A stretch of DNA of 64,000 bases, taken from positions 9,627,525-9,691,524 of the forward strand of contig OZ024867.1 of assembly GCA_964017155.1 (NCBI GenBank), written 5' to 3'. The notes beneath the pieces were generated by a model that made no database searches, had not been told where the DNA came from, and saw only the letters and a program-made list of their open reading frames with translations. Positions 1-11,012 of the stretch are shown here, one piece after another (the stretch's first letter is position 1; every line of letters starts with the position of its first letter). The position numbers and the translations under genes were made by a program. This stretch comes from Oasisia sp. SBJ-2009. Its lineage: Eukaryota; Annelida; Polychaeta; Sabellida; Siboglinidae.

Positions 1-342
1 GTCTCCATTTCTTTTGATCAGATCTGTCTGTCTGTGCGTCCTTTTGTTGGCCCATACAGCATTGTGTTTGCAGGTTGTGTCAGACAGTGTAGTCTTTCTT
101 CTGTTGATCCGGGTCTGGCTTATTGTGTATTGTCTAATTGTCTGTGTACCCTCTGTGTATTCTCTATTGTAAGTAAATCACTGGGGTGTGACAACTCAAG
201 AGTTCTACTAATTATGTGTGAGCTGGATAGGTGTGGTCGTCAACAGATCTGTCACGAAGACAGTAGGGGTGTTCTTCCACAGTGCTCTTATTCACCTTGA
301 CCTTGGTTTTTTTCACATTGACCTTGCTCTTATTTGTTGTTG

Positions 343-2325
343 TCATTTCTTGGTCCAGTTGGCCCTTGCGATAGCAGCCACTCTCGTCTGAGCTGAGGCG
401 TCCCTCTGTCGCTTTGCTGCGCGAACGGCATCAAACCGTTTCCTCTTGTTTACTAACAAACGTCTCCTCACTGCGCGTCGGTGCATGTACATTCTGTGAT
501 ACAATGCCTCGCGTTGTATTTGCGCAGCAACCCGTGCTACCCTGCCACCTCTAGTTATGGGTGCCCTGTTACTTTCCAGCTTCCTCAGTAGTGAGGCTCC
601 AGTGCCATAATTCAGCCTATCTATGACTGCACACGCCCTGCCCGTGACATTGCGTGAGAAGTTCACATTCTTGGGAAGCGATGCCGATAGCGATCGGTTC
701 AAGCCTTCATTTCGGTTCGTGTTCATGCATAACTTCGTCATCTCCAGAGCGCGAACACCGAGTCTGATGTTAATCAGATTTCGTAGAGTCGCTCTGTCTG
801 TGTCCGTCATGTTCAGATGTGATATACGCCCTGAGTGTAAGTGCACTGATTTCTTCCACCAGTTCTTGCGTTTGCCACCAGCGCAGACACCAGAGTAGTA
901 CCGGCACTTCTCACACTCCCCACTGTAGCAGTCTAGTGTCGTCTCAATGACGCGAGGCATCAGTGAGGCCACCTTTTTGGTGTCACCAGCATATAGGTCA
1001 TTCATCACACTGTGTATTTGATGGCACCTGGTCTTCACGTCAAGTGAAAACATTTTTTTCTGCTCTTTTCGTGTTACTGCTGTCGTCCCCGGAAACATGC
1101 GCTCACTAAACTGCGCCTTGATCATTTTCCTAAACAACGACGACTCTAAGTGTGTAGTGTCAGCTTGTCGCTCGACATTTGACGTTGTTCCTGACATCCC
1201 TGCCTTCACGCCTTCGACACCGTGTGCATCTCCATCGGTGACGATGTATCGCAGTCCGACATCTTGTGCCGCAAACTGTCGCCCTATCTCAGCCCCTGCT
1301 GTATACTCGGAGAGAGGCTCACTGGCTGGCAGCGTTGCCGTACAGTTTGCATGGCCTGGACATGTCACATTCACTCCTCGCCTCCTCAGTGAAGCACCCA
1401 GTGTGCATAGCTTGTTCTGGATGCTTATCCCAACTATCTCATTCTGTGCTGTCTGCTTCTCGACAGCAACAGTGATCGCCTGGCTGGCATTCTGTCCTGC
1501 GTGATACGCTCCAGTGATGCACGTGGTGTTATAGTGACTATCAATCGCGATATTTATGGGCGCATTCTCGGGTAGACCACGCAGCCGATTTATTTGCTTC
1601 ACGTCTTCGCGTTTCTTTGCCAGGTCTGCCAATGTCATCGTCGACGTTGTGTCACCAACCTTGTTGGCAGTTTTTTGAATGGCGCTGATGCATGGTGATG
1701 GCACATTCATACTAGCAAAAATTACTCGGCTCTTTACTATGCCTGTTGTACTCTCCTGTAATCCGACTTGCAGTCCAATGTTAGGCGCCGCTGGCTTACG
1801 GCCTCGCCTTCCTGTCTCCACTTCACGGTACAGTTTAAACATCCTTGATGTGTATCCACATTTCTTACATCGTAGACAACACTACCAACACAATCATACT
1901 TTGATTTCTCTGGCAACAGTGAAGCTAGGATTGCCACACTCGCCTTCCGTCACTGAATGCTCCTCGATGCACTCGTTGTACATCGTTTCCATCCGGCCTT
2001 TGTCGTACAACCGCATTTCCTCACGTGTATCTTCTCCTCCTCCTTGTAGATACGTCGATGTCAAGTCGTCAGTGTCGTGATCATAGCGGCGTGGCCGCAG
2101 GATCTTCGCCTCGCCAGAGTGCCCTTCTGCATCTGGCACCTCGATGAGGCCAGCTGGCGTTACTTTTGTGACGCGCGTAAACTCAGCTTGGGTAAGTCTG
2201 GGCATCCATCGGGCTAAACTTTCTCCATCTCCAGTCTGCTCTTCAATGCTGTCCTCTTTCTTGGACGCGTATGCAGGATGACCCTTCCTAAAACCAGAGG
2301 CCCTTTCACTCTTTCGCGGAGACAT
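343..2325 (-). pseudogene. Unit 1 Mutator-like transposase, two premature stops
   Basis: This is the same gene as the open copy in unit 2 (4020-6002). The ATG is at 2325 (MSPRK). Relative to that copy, Gly144 is TGA (1894-1896) and Gln148 is TAG (1882-1884), both inside the cysteine cluster, so the frame is cut into an N-terminal piece of about 143 codons and a long C-terminal piece. Arg after the first catalytic Asp-Ser is His here (DSHYN). The 3' end carries the 13 bp deletion that gives the short Ile-Ala-Arg-Ala C-terminus, as in units 2-4. The TGA at Gly144 is also found in unit 14, at the other end of the array. Confidence 0.88.
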
Positions 2326-3197
2326 GATGACAATTGAAATACACACACACAAAATTCCAAATGTGACACACCAGAGTAATCCAACCTAGTGACCAGCTGA
2401 CACTAAGCTCACATGGCTGCTGCAACATTAGTGGGGTGGGGTACATAATTTCCTCCAATCAAGCGATTGTTTACACCAGTAGTCCCATGTACAATTGATT
2501 TGTGATTTACAACCCTCCCTGGATGTGATATGTCAAATATTTTGTTTCTACCAGGTGGCATCAAAGCTGGAACAGCCCACTTGTGCATCAGGCCTGCATT
2601 CTGCCCGCATGTCGTTGACATGTACCTGTGCACGACAGGAAACGAGGCTGCTGTGTGAGTGTTTGATGTGGCTTTTTTTCATACCCCATATCAGCACTAA
2701 CACACATGTGTCTTTGGAGCTGGCTATAATTCGTGAAGTTTACACCCTTTTTTTTTAACACATGCGATCTTTTAAAAGGCAAATGTTTAATATTTTTGGC
2801 AAAAAAACAAGCATAATGCAGAATATTAAAAAAAAATACCAACATTGCACTATAGTGATTAAATTCAGTGTCTTCAAGGTCGTCTTAGTGTAACCAATGT
2901 GACACTGGGGTCAGAATTCATATAATATCAACTACTATAATTAATGTATTGTCCCACTTCTCGTATCTATATACATCATTCATGACACAGTAGATATTTA
3001 TCCACAAAGGATGGGTGTGACCTTCAAAGACATGTCAGTTAATGTGTGCGGCTATACGGAAAAAATCCTTAGATGAATTTCTTTAATATATGCATTGCTT
3101 CAATGTAATATATTTTTCGTGAAGATTTGCTCTATTCGGGCAATCTATTTGAATTTGGACTGGTCTGTTTCCGTGACAACATTGAGCAACAGACAAC

Positions 3198-3596
3198 ATG
3201 GACGACGCGTTTGTACTCCATTACAAGGGGAAATTGAGGGAGAAAACAGTTGTGGCAGCAAATGGAGAGTGTTTGTTGTGGACTGGAAGTAGATGTTGTG
3301 TACGGGGAGGGATGGTTGGGAATTATGGGGTGATTTACGTTAAATGTTGGCAACTTCGTGGTGGTGGTTTGCGCTGGAAACTGATGAGAGTTCATCGTTT
3401 AGCATACATGTTGCACCACAAGGAATGGGAACTTCCGCCAGATATGCACTGTAGCCACTTGTGTCACAATTCTCTATGTATAAATGTCAATCATTTAATA
3501 CTCGAGACTCCATTTGTGAATGGTAACAGGAGGCAGTGTGCCAGAGAAAACATATGCTTAGGCCATGATCAAGCCCCACCATGCATTTTTTTTTAA
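3198..3596 (+). CDS. Unit 1 I-PpoI-like His-Cys-box endonuclease, intact
   Basis: This 132-residue ORF starts at an ATG in gacaacATGGACG and ends Ile-Phe-Phe-stop. It belongs to the His-Me finger (beta-beta-alpha metal) nucleases, whose best-known member of this subtype is the homing endonuclease I-PpoI. The visible core is H87-L-C89-H-N, C94, H99 and N108. This reproduces the I-PpoI spacing for the general-base His98, zinc ligands Cys100/Cys105/His110 and metal-binding Asn119. Cys25 is placed like the remaining ligand of that zinc site. C114, C120, H123 and C129 form a second zinc cluster. The DNA-binding N-terminal half is less conserved between families. It converges on the unit 2 transposase 423 bp downstream. 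Enzymatic activity and target site are unknown; homing is inference. Confidence 0.85.
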   Translation: MDDAFVLHYKGKLREKTVVAANGECLLWTGSRCCVRGGMVGNYGVIYVKCWQLRGGGLRWKLMRVHRLAYMLHHKEWELPPDMHCSHLCHNSLCINVNHLILETPFVNGNRRQCARENICLGHDQAPPCIFF

Positions 3597-4019
3597 ATAC
3601 ACATACCTTTTAAGAATACGAGGTAATTAAATTAATTGCAATTAGCATGTACTTACCATTGCATAAGTCGTTCATCAGTCTCCATTTCTTTTGATCAGAT
3701 CTGTCTGTCTGTGCGTCATTTTGTTGGCCCATACAGCATTGTGTTTGCAGGTTGTGTCAGACAGTGTAGTCTTTCTTCTGTTGATCCGGGTCTGGCTTAT
3801 TGTGTATTGTCTAATTGTCTGTGTACCCTCTGTGTATTCTCTATTGTAAGTAAATCACTGGGGTGTGACAACTCAAGAGTTCTACTAATTATGTGTGAGC
3901 TGGATAGGTGTGGTCGTCAACAGATCTGTCACGAAGACAGTAGGGGTCTTCTTCCACAGTGCTCTTATTCACCTTGACCTTGGTTTTTTTCACATTGACC
4001 TTGCTCTTATTTGTTGTTG
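3597..4019. other. Convergent intergenic gap between nuclease and transposase 3' ends
   Basis: The gap holds an AT-rich tract just after the nuclease stop (tttttttttaaatac, then aattaaattaattgcaatta), which is also recognisable in the divergent family near 60400-60440. The rest is TG/TCTG-rich sequence and the untranslated remainder of the ancestral transposase C-terminus. The equivalent gap of the divergent family has expanded into a CA microsatellite. Both genes probably use poly(A) sites here, but I see no unambiguous AATAAA for either. Long open frames in this gap are antisense to the transposase tail and do not survive comparison with the second family. Confidence 0.6.
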
Positions 4020-6002
4020 TCATTTCTTGGTCCAGTTGGCCCTTGCGATAGCAGCCACTCTCGTCTGAGCTGAGGCCTCCCTCTGTCGCTTTGCTGCGCG
4101 AACGGCATCAAACCGTTTCCTCTTGTTTACTAACAAACGTCTCCTCACTGCGCGTCGGTGCATGTACATTCTGTGATACAATGCCTCGCGTTGTATTTGC
4201 GCAGCAACCCGTGCTACCCTACCACCTCTAGTTATGGGTGCCCTGTTACTTTCCAGCTTCCTCAGTAGTGAGGCTCCAGTGCCATAATTCAGCCTATCTA
4301 TGGCTGCACACGCCCTGCCCGTGACATTGCGTGAGAAGTTCACATTCTTGGGAAGCGATGCCGATAGCGATCGGTTCAAGCCTTCATTTCGGTTCGTGTT
4401 CATGCATAACTTCGTCATCTCCAGAGCGCGAACACCGAGTCTGATGTTAATCAGATTTCGTAGAGTCGCTCTGTCTGTGTCCGTCATGTTCAGATGTGAT
4501 ATACGCCCTGAGTGTAAGTGCACTGATTTCTTCCACCAGTTCTTGCGTTTGCCACCAGCGCAGACAACAGAGTAGTACCGGCACTTCTCACACTCCCCAC
4601 TGTAGCAGTCTAGTGTCGTCTCAATGACGCGAGGCATCAGTGAGGCCACCTTTTTGGTGTCACCAGCATATAGGTCATTCATCACACTGTGTATTTGATG
4701 GCACCTGGTCTTCACGTCAAGTGAAAACATTTTTTTCTGCTCTTTTCGTATTACTGCTGTCGTCCCCGGAAACATGCGCTCACTAAACTGCGCCTTGATC
4801 ATTTTCCTAAACAACGACGACCCTAAGTGTGTAGTGTCAGCTTGTCGCTCGACATTTGACGTTGTTCCTGACATCCCTGCCTTCACGCCTTCGGCACCGT
4901 GTGCATCTCCATCGGTGACGATGTATCGCAGTCCGACATCTTGTGCCGCAAACTGTCGCCCTATCTCAGCCCCTGCTGTATACTCGGAGAGAGGCTCACT
5001 GGCTGGCAGCGTTGCCGTACAGTTTGCATGGCCTGGACATGTCACATTCACTCCTCGCCTCCTCAGTGAAGCACCCAGTGTGCATAGCTTGTTCTGGATG
5101 CTTATCCCAACTATCTCATTCTGTGCTGTCTGCTTCTCGACAGCAACAGTGATCGCCTGGCTGGCATTCTGTCCTGCGTGATACGCTCCAGTGATGAACG
5201 TGGTGTTATAGCGACTATCAATCGCGATATTTATGGGCGCATTCTCGGGTAGACCACGCAGCCGATTTATTTGCTTCACGTCTTCGCGTTTCTTTGCCAG
5301 GTCTGCCAATGTCATCGTCGACGTTGTGTCACCAACCTTGTTGGCAGTTTTTTGAATGGCGCTGATGCATGGTGATGGCACATTCATACTAGCAAAAATT
5401 ACTCGGCTCTTTACTATGCCTGTTGTACTCTCCTGTAATCCGACTTGCAGTCCAATGTTAGGCGCCGCTGGCTTACGGCCTCGCCTTCCTGTCTCCACTT
5501 CACGGTACAGTTTATACATCCTTGATGTGTATCCACATTTCTTACATCGTAGACAACACTGCCAACACAATCCTACTTTGATTTCTCTGGCAACAGTGAA
5601 GCTAGGATTGCCACACTCGCCTTCCGTCAGTGAATGCTCCTCGATGCACTCGTTGTACATCGTTTCCATCCGGCCTTTGTTGTACAGCCGCATTTCCTCA
5701 CGTGTATCTTCTCCTCCTCCTTGTAGATACACCGATGTCAAGTCGTCATTGTCGTGATCATCGCGGCGTGGCCGCAGGATCTTCGCCTCGCCAGAGTGCC
5801 CTTCTGCATCTGGCACCTCGATGAGGCCAGCTGGCGTCACTTTTGTGACGCGCGTAAACTCAGCTTGGGTAAGTCTGGGCATCCATCGGGCTAAACTTTC
5901 TCCATCTCCAGTCTGCTCTTCAATGCTGTCCTCTTTCTTGGACGCGTATGCAGGATGACCCTTCCTAAAACCAGAGGCCCTTTCACTCTTTCGCGGAGAC
6001 AT
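4020..6002 (-). CDS. Unit 2 Mutator-like DDE transposase, the only uninterrupted copy (660 aa)
   Basis: This is the best copy in the window. I start at ATG 6002 (MSPRK); a longer frame begins with TTG at 6029 and is not a credible start. The N-terminus is basic. A Cys cluster follows at C146, C149, C150, C153 and C156 (CWQCCLRCKKC), with further Cys/His groups at C322-H325-C328 and C466-C471-C474-C481. The catalytic triad I infer is D262 (AIDSRYN), D364 or D366 (VTDGDAH) and E540 (NEGLN). This order matches the Mutator-like transposase domain common in cnidarian and mollusc genomes; the family is recalled, not searched. The last residues are abnormal: a 13 bp deletion near 4052 shifts the frame, giving Ile-Ala-Arg-Ala-Asn-Trp-Thr-Lys-Lys and losing the conserved tail still encoded out of frame. 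No intron is needed. Whether it is still active is unknown. Confidence 0.85.
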   Translation of the reverse strand: MSPRKSERASGFRKGHPAYASKKEDSIEEQTGDGESLARWMPRLTQAEFTRVTKVTPAGLIEVPDAEGHSGEAKILRPRRDDHDNDDLTSVYLQGGGEDTREEMRLYNKGRMETMYNECIEEHSLTEGECGNPSFTVAREIKVGLCWQCCLRCKKCGYTSRMYKLYREVETGRRGRKPAAPNIGLQVGLQESTTGIVKSRVIFASMNVPSPCISAIQKTANKVGDTTSTMTLADLAKKREDVKQINRLRGLPENAPINIAIDSRYNTTFITGAYHAGQNASQAITVAVEKQTAQNEIVGISIQNKLCTLGASLRRRGVNVTCPGHANCTATLPASEPLSEYTAGAEIGRQFAAQDVGLRYIVTDGDAHGAEGVKAGMSGTTSNVERQADTTHLGSSLFRKMIKAQFSERMFPGTTAVIRKEQKKMFSLDVKTRCHQIHSVMNDLYAGDTKKVASLMPRVIETTLDCYSGECEKCRYYSVVCAGGKRKNWWKKSVHLHSGRISHLNMTDTDRATLRNLINIRLGVRALEMTKLCMNTNRNEGLNRSLSASLPKNVNFSRNVTGRACAAIDRLNYGTGASLLRKLESNRAPITRGGRVARVAAQIQREALYHRMYMHRRAVRRRLLVNKRKRFDAVRAAKRQREASAQTRVAAIARANWTKK

Positions 6003-6873
6003 GATGACAATTGAAATACACACACACAAAATTCCAAATGTGACACACCAGAGTAATCCAACCTAGTGACCAGCTGACACTAAGCTCACATGGCTGCTAC
6101 AACTTTAGTGGGGTGGGGTACATAATTTCCTCCAATCAAGCGATTGTTTACACCAGTAGTCCCATGTACAATTGATTTGTGATTTACAACCCTCCCTGGA
6201 TGTGATATGTCAAATATTTTGTTTCTACCAGGTGGCATCAAAGCTGGAACAGCCCACTTGTGCATCAGGCCTGCATTCTGCCCGCATGTCGTTGACATGT
6301 ACCTGTGCACGACAGGAAACGAGGCTGCTGTGTGAGTGTTTGATGTGGCTTTTTTTCATACCCCATATCAGCACTAACACACATGTGTCTTTGGAGCTGG
6401 CTATAATTCGTGAAGTTTACACCCTTTTTTTTTAACACATGCGATCTTTTAAAAGGCAAATGTTTAATATTTTTGGCAAAAAAACAAGCATAATGCAGAA
6501 TATTAAAAAAAATACCAACATTGCACTATAGTGATTAAATTCAGTGTCTTCAAGGTCGTCTTAGTGTAACCAATGTGACACTGGGGTCAGAATTCATATA
6601 ATATCAACTACTATAATTAATGTATTGTCCCACTTCTCGTATCTATATACATCATTCATGACACAGTAGATATTTATCCACAAAGGATGGGTGTGACCTT
6701 CAAAGACATGTCAGTTAATGTGTGCGGCTATACGGAAAAAATCCTTAGATGAATTTCTTTAATATATGCATTGCTTCAATGTAATATATTTTTCGTGAAG
6801 ATTTGCTCTATTCGGGCAATCTATTTGAATTTGGACTGGTCTGTTTCCGTGACAACATTGAGCAACAGACAAC
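6003..6873. other. Divergent spacer between transposase start and nuclease start (type A, without S)
   Basis: This is about 870 bp of AT-rich sequence between the two 5' ends, presumably holding both promoters. It contains poly-T and poly-A tracts and a G-rich tggggtggggtac block 80-110 bp upstream of the transposase ATG. That block is recognisable in the divergent family as a C-rich block about 100 bp before its ATG. A 74-codon ORF (6086-6310, minus) is open in all units but changes only at amino-acid-altering sites and is stopped in the second family, so I do not call it a gene. The S segment is missing: ctattt joins gaattt at 6826/6827. Confidence 0.55.
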
Positions 6874-7272
6874 ATGGACGACGCGTTTGTACTCCATTAC
6901 AAGGGGAAATTGAGGGAGAAAACAGTTGTGGCAGCAAATGGAGAGTGTTTGTTGTGGACTGGAAGTAGATGTTGTGTACGGGGAGGGATGGTTGGGAATT
7001 ATGGGGTGATTTACGTTAAATGTTGGCAACTTCGTGGTGGTGGTTTGCGCTGGAAACTGATGAGAGTTCATCGTTTAGCATACATGTTGCACCACAAGGA
7101 ATGGGAACTTCCGCCAGATATGCACTGTAGCCACTTGTGTCACAATTCTCTATGTATAAATGTCAATCATTTAATACTCGAGACTCCATTTGTGAATGGT
7201 AACAGGAGGCAGTGTGCCAGAGAAAACATATGCTTAGGCCATGATCAAGCCCCACCATGCATTTTTTTTTAA
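6874..7272 (+). CDS. Unit 2 I-PpoI-like His-Cys-box endonuclease, intact
   Basis: All 132 codons are open and identical in protein to unit 1, including H87, C89, C94, H99, N108 and the C114/C120/H123/C129 cluster. This is the nuclease paired with the only uninterrupted transposase in the window, so unit 2 is the best candidate for a recently functional element. Its ATG lies about 870 bp from the transposase ATG on the opposite strand. Confidence 0.85.
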   Translation: MDDAFVLHYKGKLREKTVVAANGECLLWTGSRCCVRGGMVGNYGVIYVKCWQLRGGGLRWKLMRVHRLAYMLHHKEWELPPDMHCSHLCHNSLCINVNHLILETPFVNGNRRQCARENICLGHDQAPPCIFF

Positions 7273-7695
7273 ATACACATACCTTTTAAGAATACGAGGT
7301 AATTAAATTAATTGCAATTAGCATGTACTTACCATTGCATAAGTCGTTCATCAGTCTCCATTTCTTTTGATCAGATCTGTCTGTCTGTGCGTCATTTTGT
7401 TGGCCCATACAGCATTGTGTTTGCAGGTTGTGTCAGACAGTGTAGTCTTTCTTCTGTTGATCCGGGTCTGGCTTATTGTGTATTGTCTAATTGTCTGTGT
7501 ACCCTCTGTGTATTCTCTATTGTAAGTAAATCACTGGGGTGTGACAACTCAAGAGTTCTACTAATTATGTGTGAGCTGGATAGGTGTGGTCGTCAACAGA
7601 TCTGTCACGAAGACAGTAGGGGTCTTCTTCCACAGTGCTCTTATTCACCTTGACCTTGGTTTTTTTCACATTGACCTTGCTCTTATTTGTTGTTG

Positions 7696-9680
7696 TCATT
7701 TCTTGGTCCAGTTGGCCCTTGCGATAGCAGCCACTCTCGTCTGAGCTGAGGCCTCCCTCTGTCGCTTTGCTGCGCGAACGGCATCAAACCGTTTCCTCTT
7801 GTTTACTAACAAACGTCTCCTCACTGCGCGTCGGTGCATGTACATTCTGTGATACAATGCCTCGCGTTGTATTTGCGCAGCAACCCGTGCTACCCTGCCA
7901 CCTCTAGCTATGGGTGCCCTGTTACTTTCCAGCTTCCTCAGTAATGAGGCTCCAGTGCCATAATTCAGCCTATCTATGGCTGCACACGCCCTGCCCGTGA
8001 CATTGCGTGAGAAGTTCACATTCTTGGGAAGCGATGCCGATAGCTATCGGTTCAAGCCTTCATTTCGGTTCGTGTTCATGCATAACTTCGTCATCTCCAG
8101 AGCGCGAACACCGAGTCTGATGTTAATTAGATTTCGTAGAGTCGCTCTGTCTGTGTCCGTCATGTTCAGATGTGATATACGCCCTGAGTGTAAGTGCACT
8201 GATTTCTTCCACCAGTTCTTGCGTTTGCCACCAGCGCAGACAACAGAGTAGTACCGGCACTTCTCACACTCCCCACTGTAGCAGTCTAGTGTCGTCTCAA
8301 TGACGCGAGGCATCAGTGAGGCCACCTTTTTGGTGTCACCAGCATATAGGTCATTCATCACACTGTGTATTTGATGGCACCTGGTCTTCACGTCAAGTGA
8401 AAACATTTTTCTCTGCTCTTTTCGTATTACTGCTGTCGTCCCCGGAAACATGCGCTCACTAAACTGCGCCTTGATCATTTTCCTAAACAACGACGACCCT
8501 AAGTGTGTAGTGTCAGCTTGTCGCTCGACATTTGACGTTGTTCCTGACATCCCTGCCTTCACGCCTTCGGCACCGTGTGCATCTCCATCGGTGACGATGT
8601 ATCGCAGTCCGACATCTTGTGCCGCAAACTGTCGCCCTATCTCAGCCCCTGCTGTATACTCGGAGAGAGGCTCACTGGCTGGCAGCGTTGCCGTACAGTT
8701 TGCATGGCCTGGACATGTCACATTCACTCCTCGCCTCCTCAGTGAAGCACCCAGTGTGCATAGCTTGTTCTGGATGCTTATCCCAACTATCTCATTCTGT
8801 GCTGTCTGCTTCTCGACAGCAACAGTGATCGCCTGGCTGGCATTCTGTCCTGCGTGATACGCTCCAGTGATGCACGTGGTGTTATAGCGACTATCAATCG
8901 CGATATTTATGGGCGCATTCTCGGGTAGACCACGCAGCCGATTTATTTGCTTCACGTCTTCGCGTTTCTTTGCCAGGTCTGCCAATGTCATCGTCGACGT
9001 TGTGTCACCAACCTTGTTGGCAGTTTTTTGCATGGCGCTGATGCATGGTGATGGCACATTCATACTAGCAAAAATTACTCTGCTCTTTACTATGCCTGTT
9101 GTACTCTCCTGTAATCCGACTTGCAGTCCAATGTTAGGCGCCGCTGGCTTACGGCCTCGCCTTCCTCTCTCCACTTCATGGTACAGTTTATATACATCCT
9201 TGATGTGTATCCACATTTCTTGCATCGTAGACAACACTGCCAACACAATCCTACTTTGATTTCTCTGGCAACAGTAAAGCTAGGATTGCCACACTCGCCT
9301 TCCGTCACTGAATGCTCCTCGATGCACTCGTTGTACATCGTTTCCATCCGGCCTTTGTCGTACAGCCGCATTTCCTCACGTGTATCTTCTCCTCCTCCTT
9401 GTAGATACACCGATGTCAAGTCGTCATTGTCGTGATCATCGCGGCGTGGCCGCAGGATCTTCGCCTCGCCAGAGTGCCCTTCTGCATCTGGCACCTCGAT
9501 GAGGCCAGCTGGCGTCACTTTTGTGACGCGCGTAAACTCAGCTTGGGTAAGTCTGGGCATCCATCGGGCTAAACTTTCTCCATCTCCAGTCTGCTCTTCA
9601 ATGCTGTCCTCTTTCTTGGACGCGTATGCAGGATGACCCTTCCTAAAACCACAGGCCCTTTCATTCTTTCGCGGAGACAT
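7696..9680 (-). pseudogene. Unit 3 transposase, frameshift plus nonsense
   Basis: The ATG is at 9680. A 2 bp insertion (tatatacatcc for tatacatcc, near 9190) shifts the frame just after the cysteine cluster, so the N-terminal piece ends in unrelated residues. A TAG at 8044-8046 replaces Ser545, five residues after the catalytic Glu. The 3' end has the 13 bp deletion of units 1-4. All three lesions are repeated exactly in unit 4. Confidence 0.9.
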
Positions 9681-10502
9681 GTTGACAATTGAAATACACA
9701 CACAAAAAATTCCAAATGTGACACACCAGAGTAATCCAACCTAGTGACCAGCTGACACTAAGCTCACATGGCTGCTGCAACTTTAGTGGGGTGGGGTACA
9801 TAATTTCCTCCAATCAAGCGATTGTTTACACCAGTAGTCCCATGTACAATTGATTTGTGATTTACAACCCTCCCTGGAAGTGATATGTCAAATATTTTGT
9901 TTCTACCAGGTGGCATCAAAGCTGGAACAGCCCACTTGTGCATCAGGCCTGCATTCTGCCCGCATGTCGTTGACATGTACCTGTGCACGACAGGAAATGA
10001 GGCTGCTGTGTGAGTGTTTGATGTGGCTTTTTTTCATACCCCATATCAGCACTAATACACATGTGTCTTTGGAGCTGGCTATAATTCGTGAAGTTTACAC
10101 CCTTTTTTTTAACACATGGGATCTTTTAAAAGGCAAATGTTCAATATTTTTTGCAAAAAAACAAGCATAATGCAGAATATTCAAAAAAAATACCAACATC
10201 GCACTATAGTGATTAAATTCAGTGTCTTCAAGGTCGTCTTAGTGTAACCAATGTGACACTGGGGTCAGAATTCATATAATATCAACTACTATAATTAATG
10301 TATTGTCCCACTTCTCGTATATATACATCATTCATGACACAGTAGATATTTCTCCACAACGGACGGGTGTGACCTTCAAAGACATGTCAGTTAATGTGTG
10401 CGGCTATACGGAAACAATCCTTAGATGAATTTCTTTAATATATGCATTGCTTCAATGTAATATATTTTTCGTGAAGATTTGCTCTATTCGGGCAATCTAT
10501 TT

Positions 10503-10960
10503 GGGGACATACCACCAAATGGAGTCCTACGCCATTACCCATAGTAGTCCTGCTTAAAAGAACTGCATTGTGCAGTTTTTGTAAATTCCTGGAAGCAATG
10601 AATGTAGGACTGGTTGAGTAGAAATAATTTTTTTGTGCAGCATGGCATCAGAGCTGTGAAATAATGACATTTGTCAGACAGTGACCACGCGCGTATGTAT
10701 ACAGTTGTAGTTCGGCCTAGAGGTGTCAACATGGGCAATCGCCGGCTGATTGGAGCAGAAATGGAGGGTTGTCAGGTTAGAGATTGGATTGTAGGAGAAA
10801 AAGATATGTCATTTTCACGAATTTTATATATGATATGTGTGAATGGAGGCTACTTAGTGTGTGAACTTTTCAATAACATTGATTTTTAATAAAAGCCTGG
10901 CGGGAAATCAAAGAAACGTTTCAATGGCCGCCTATGGTAAATTAATGGTGGTATCTACCC
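10503..10960. mobile_element. S segment of unit 3 (458 bp) with imperfect terminal inverted repeats
   Basis: The left end GGGGACATACCACCA and the right end, read inverted, GGGTAGATACCACCA match at 13 of 15 positions. The similarity continues weakly inward to a CGCCATT-like block. The segment is absent from type A units, where ctattt joins gaattt directly. Flanking TATTT (left) and TAATT (right) could be an imperfect 5 bp target duplication. Inside is a short plus-strand ORF (ATG at 10695, ends 10889) whose first 50 or so residues resemble the minus-strand ORF of the second-family S. S could be a nested non-autonomous element or the terminal repeat of the host element. Confidence 0.65.
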
Positions 10961-11012
10961 TAATTGAATTTGGACTGGTCTGTTTCCGTGACAACATTGA
11001 GCAACAGACAAC

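Noticed and set aside
3636..3977. 113-codon plus-strand ORF in the convergent gap, starting MQLAC in both families.
   Set aside because: Only the first few codons agree; the frame then diverges and overlaps the transposase tail antisense. The shared start is ordinary DNA homology.
4774..5181. 135-codon and 133-codon plus-strand ORFs repeated in every unit (for example 4774-5181 and 5356-5757).
   Set aside because: They lie wholly antisense to the transposase and vary exactly as its codons dictate, so they are shadows of the real gene.
6003..6029. A TTG start giving a 669-residue transposase in unit 2.
   Set aside because: TTG starts are not expected in an animal gene, and the added residues come from a TG repeat; the ATG at 6002 is a better start.
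6086..6310. 74-codon minus-strand ORF upstream of the transposase, open in all 14 units, ending just before a gtgagc that resembles a splice donor.
   Set aside because: Differences between units mostly change amino acids, the second family has two stops in the aligned frame, and I find no matching acceptor before the transposase ATG. Openness in near-identical copies proves little.
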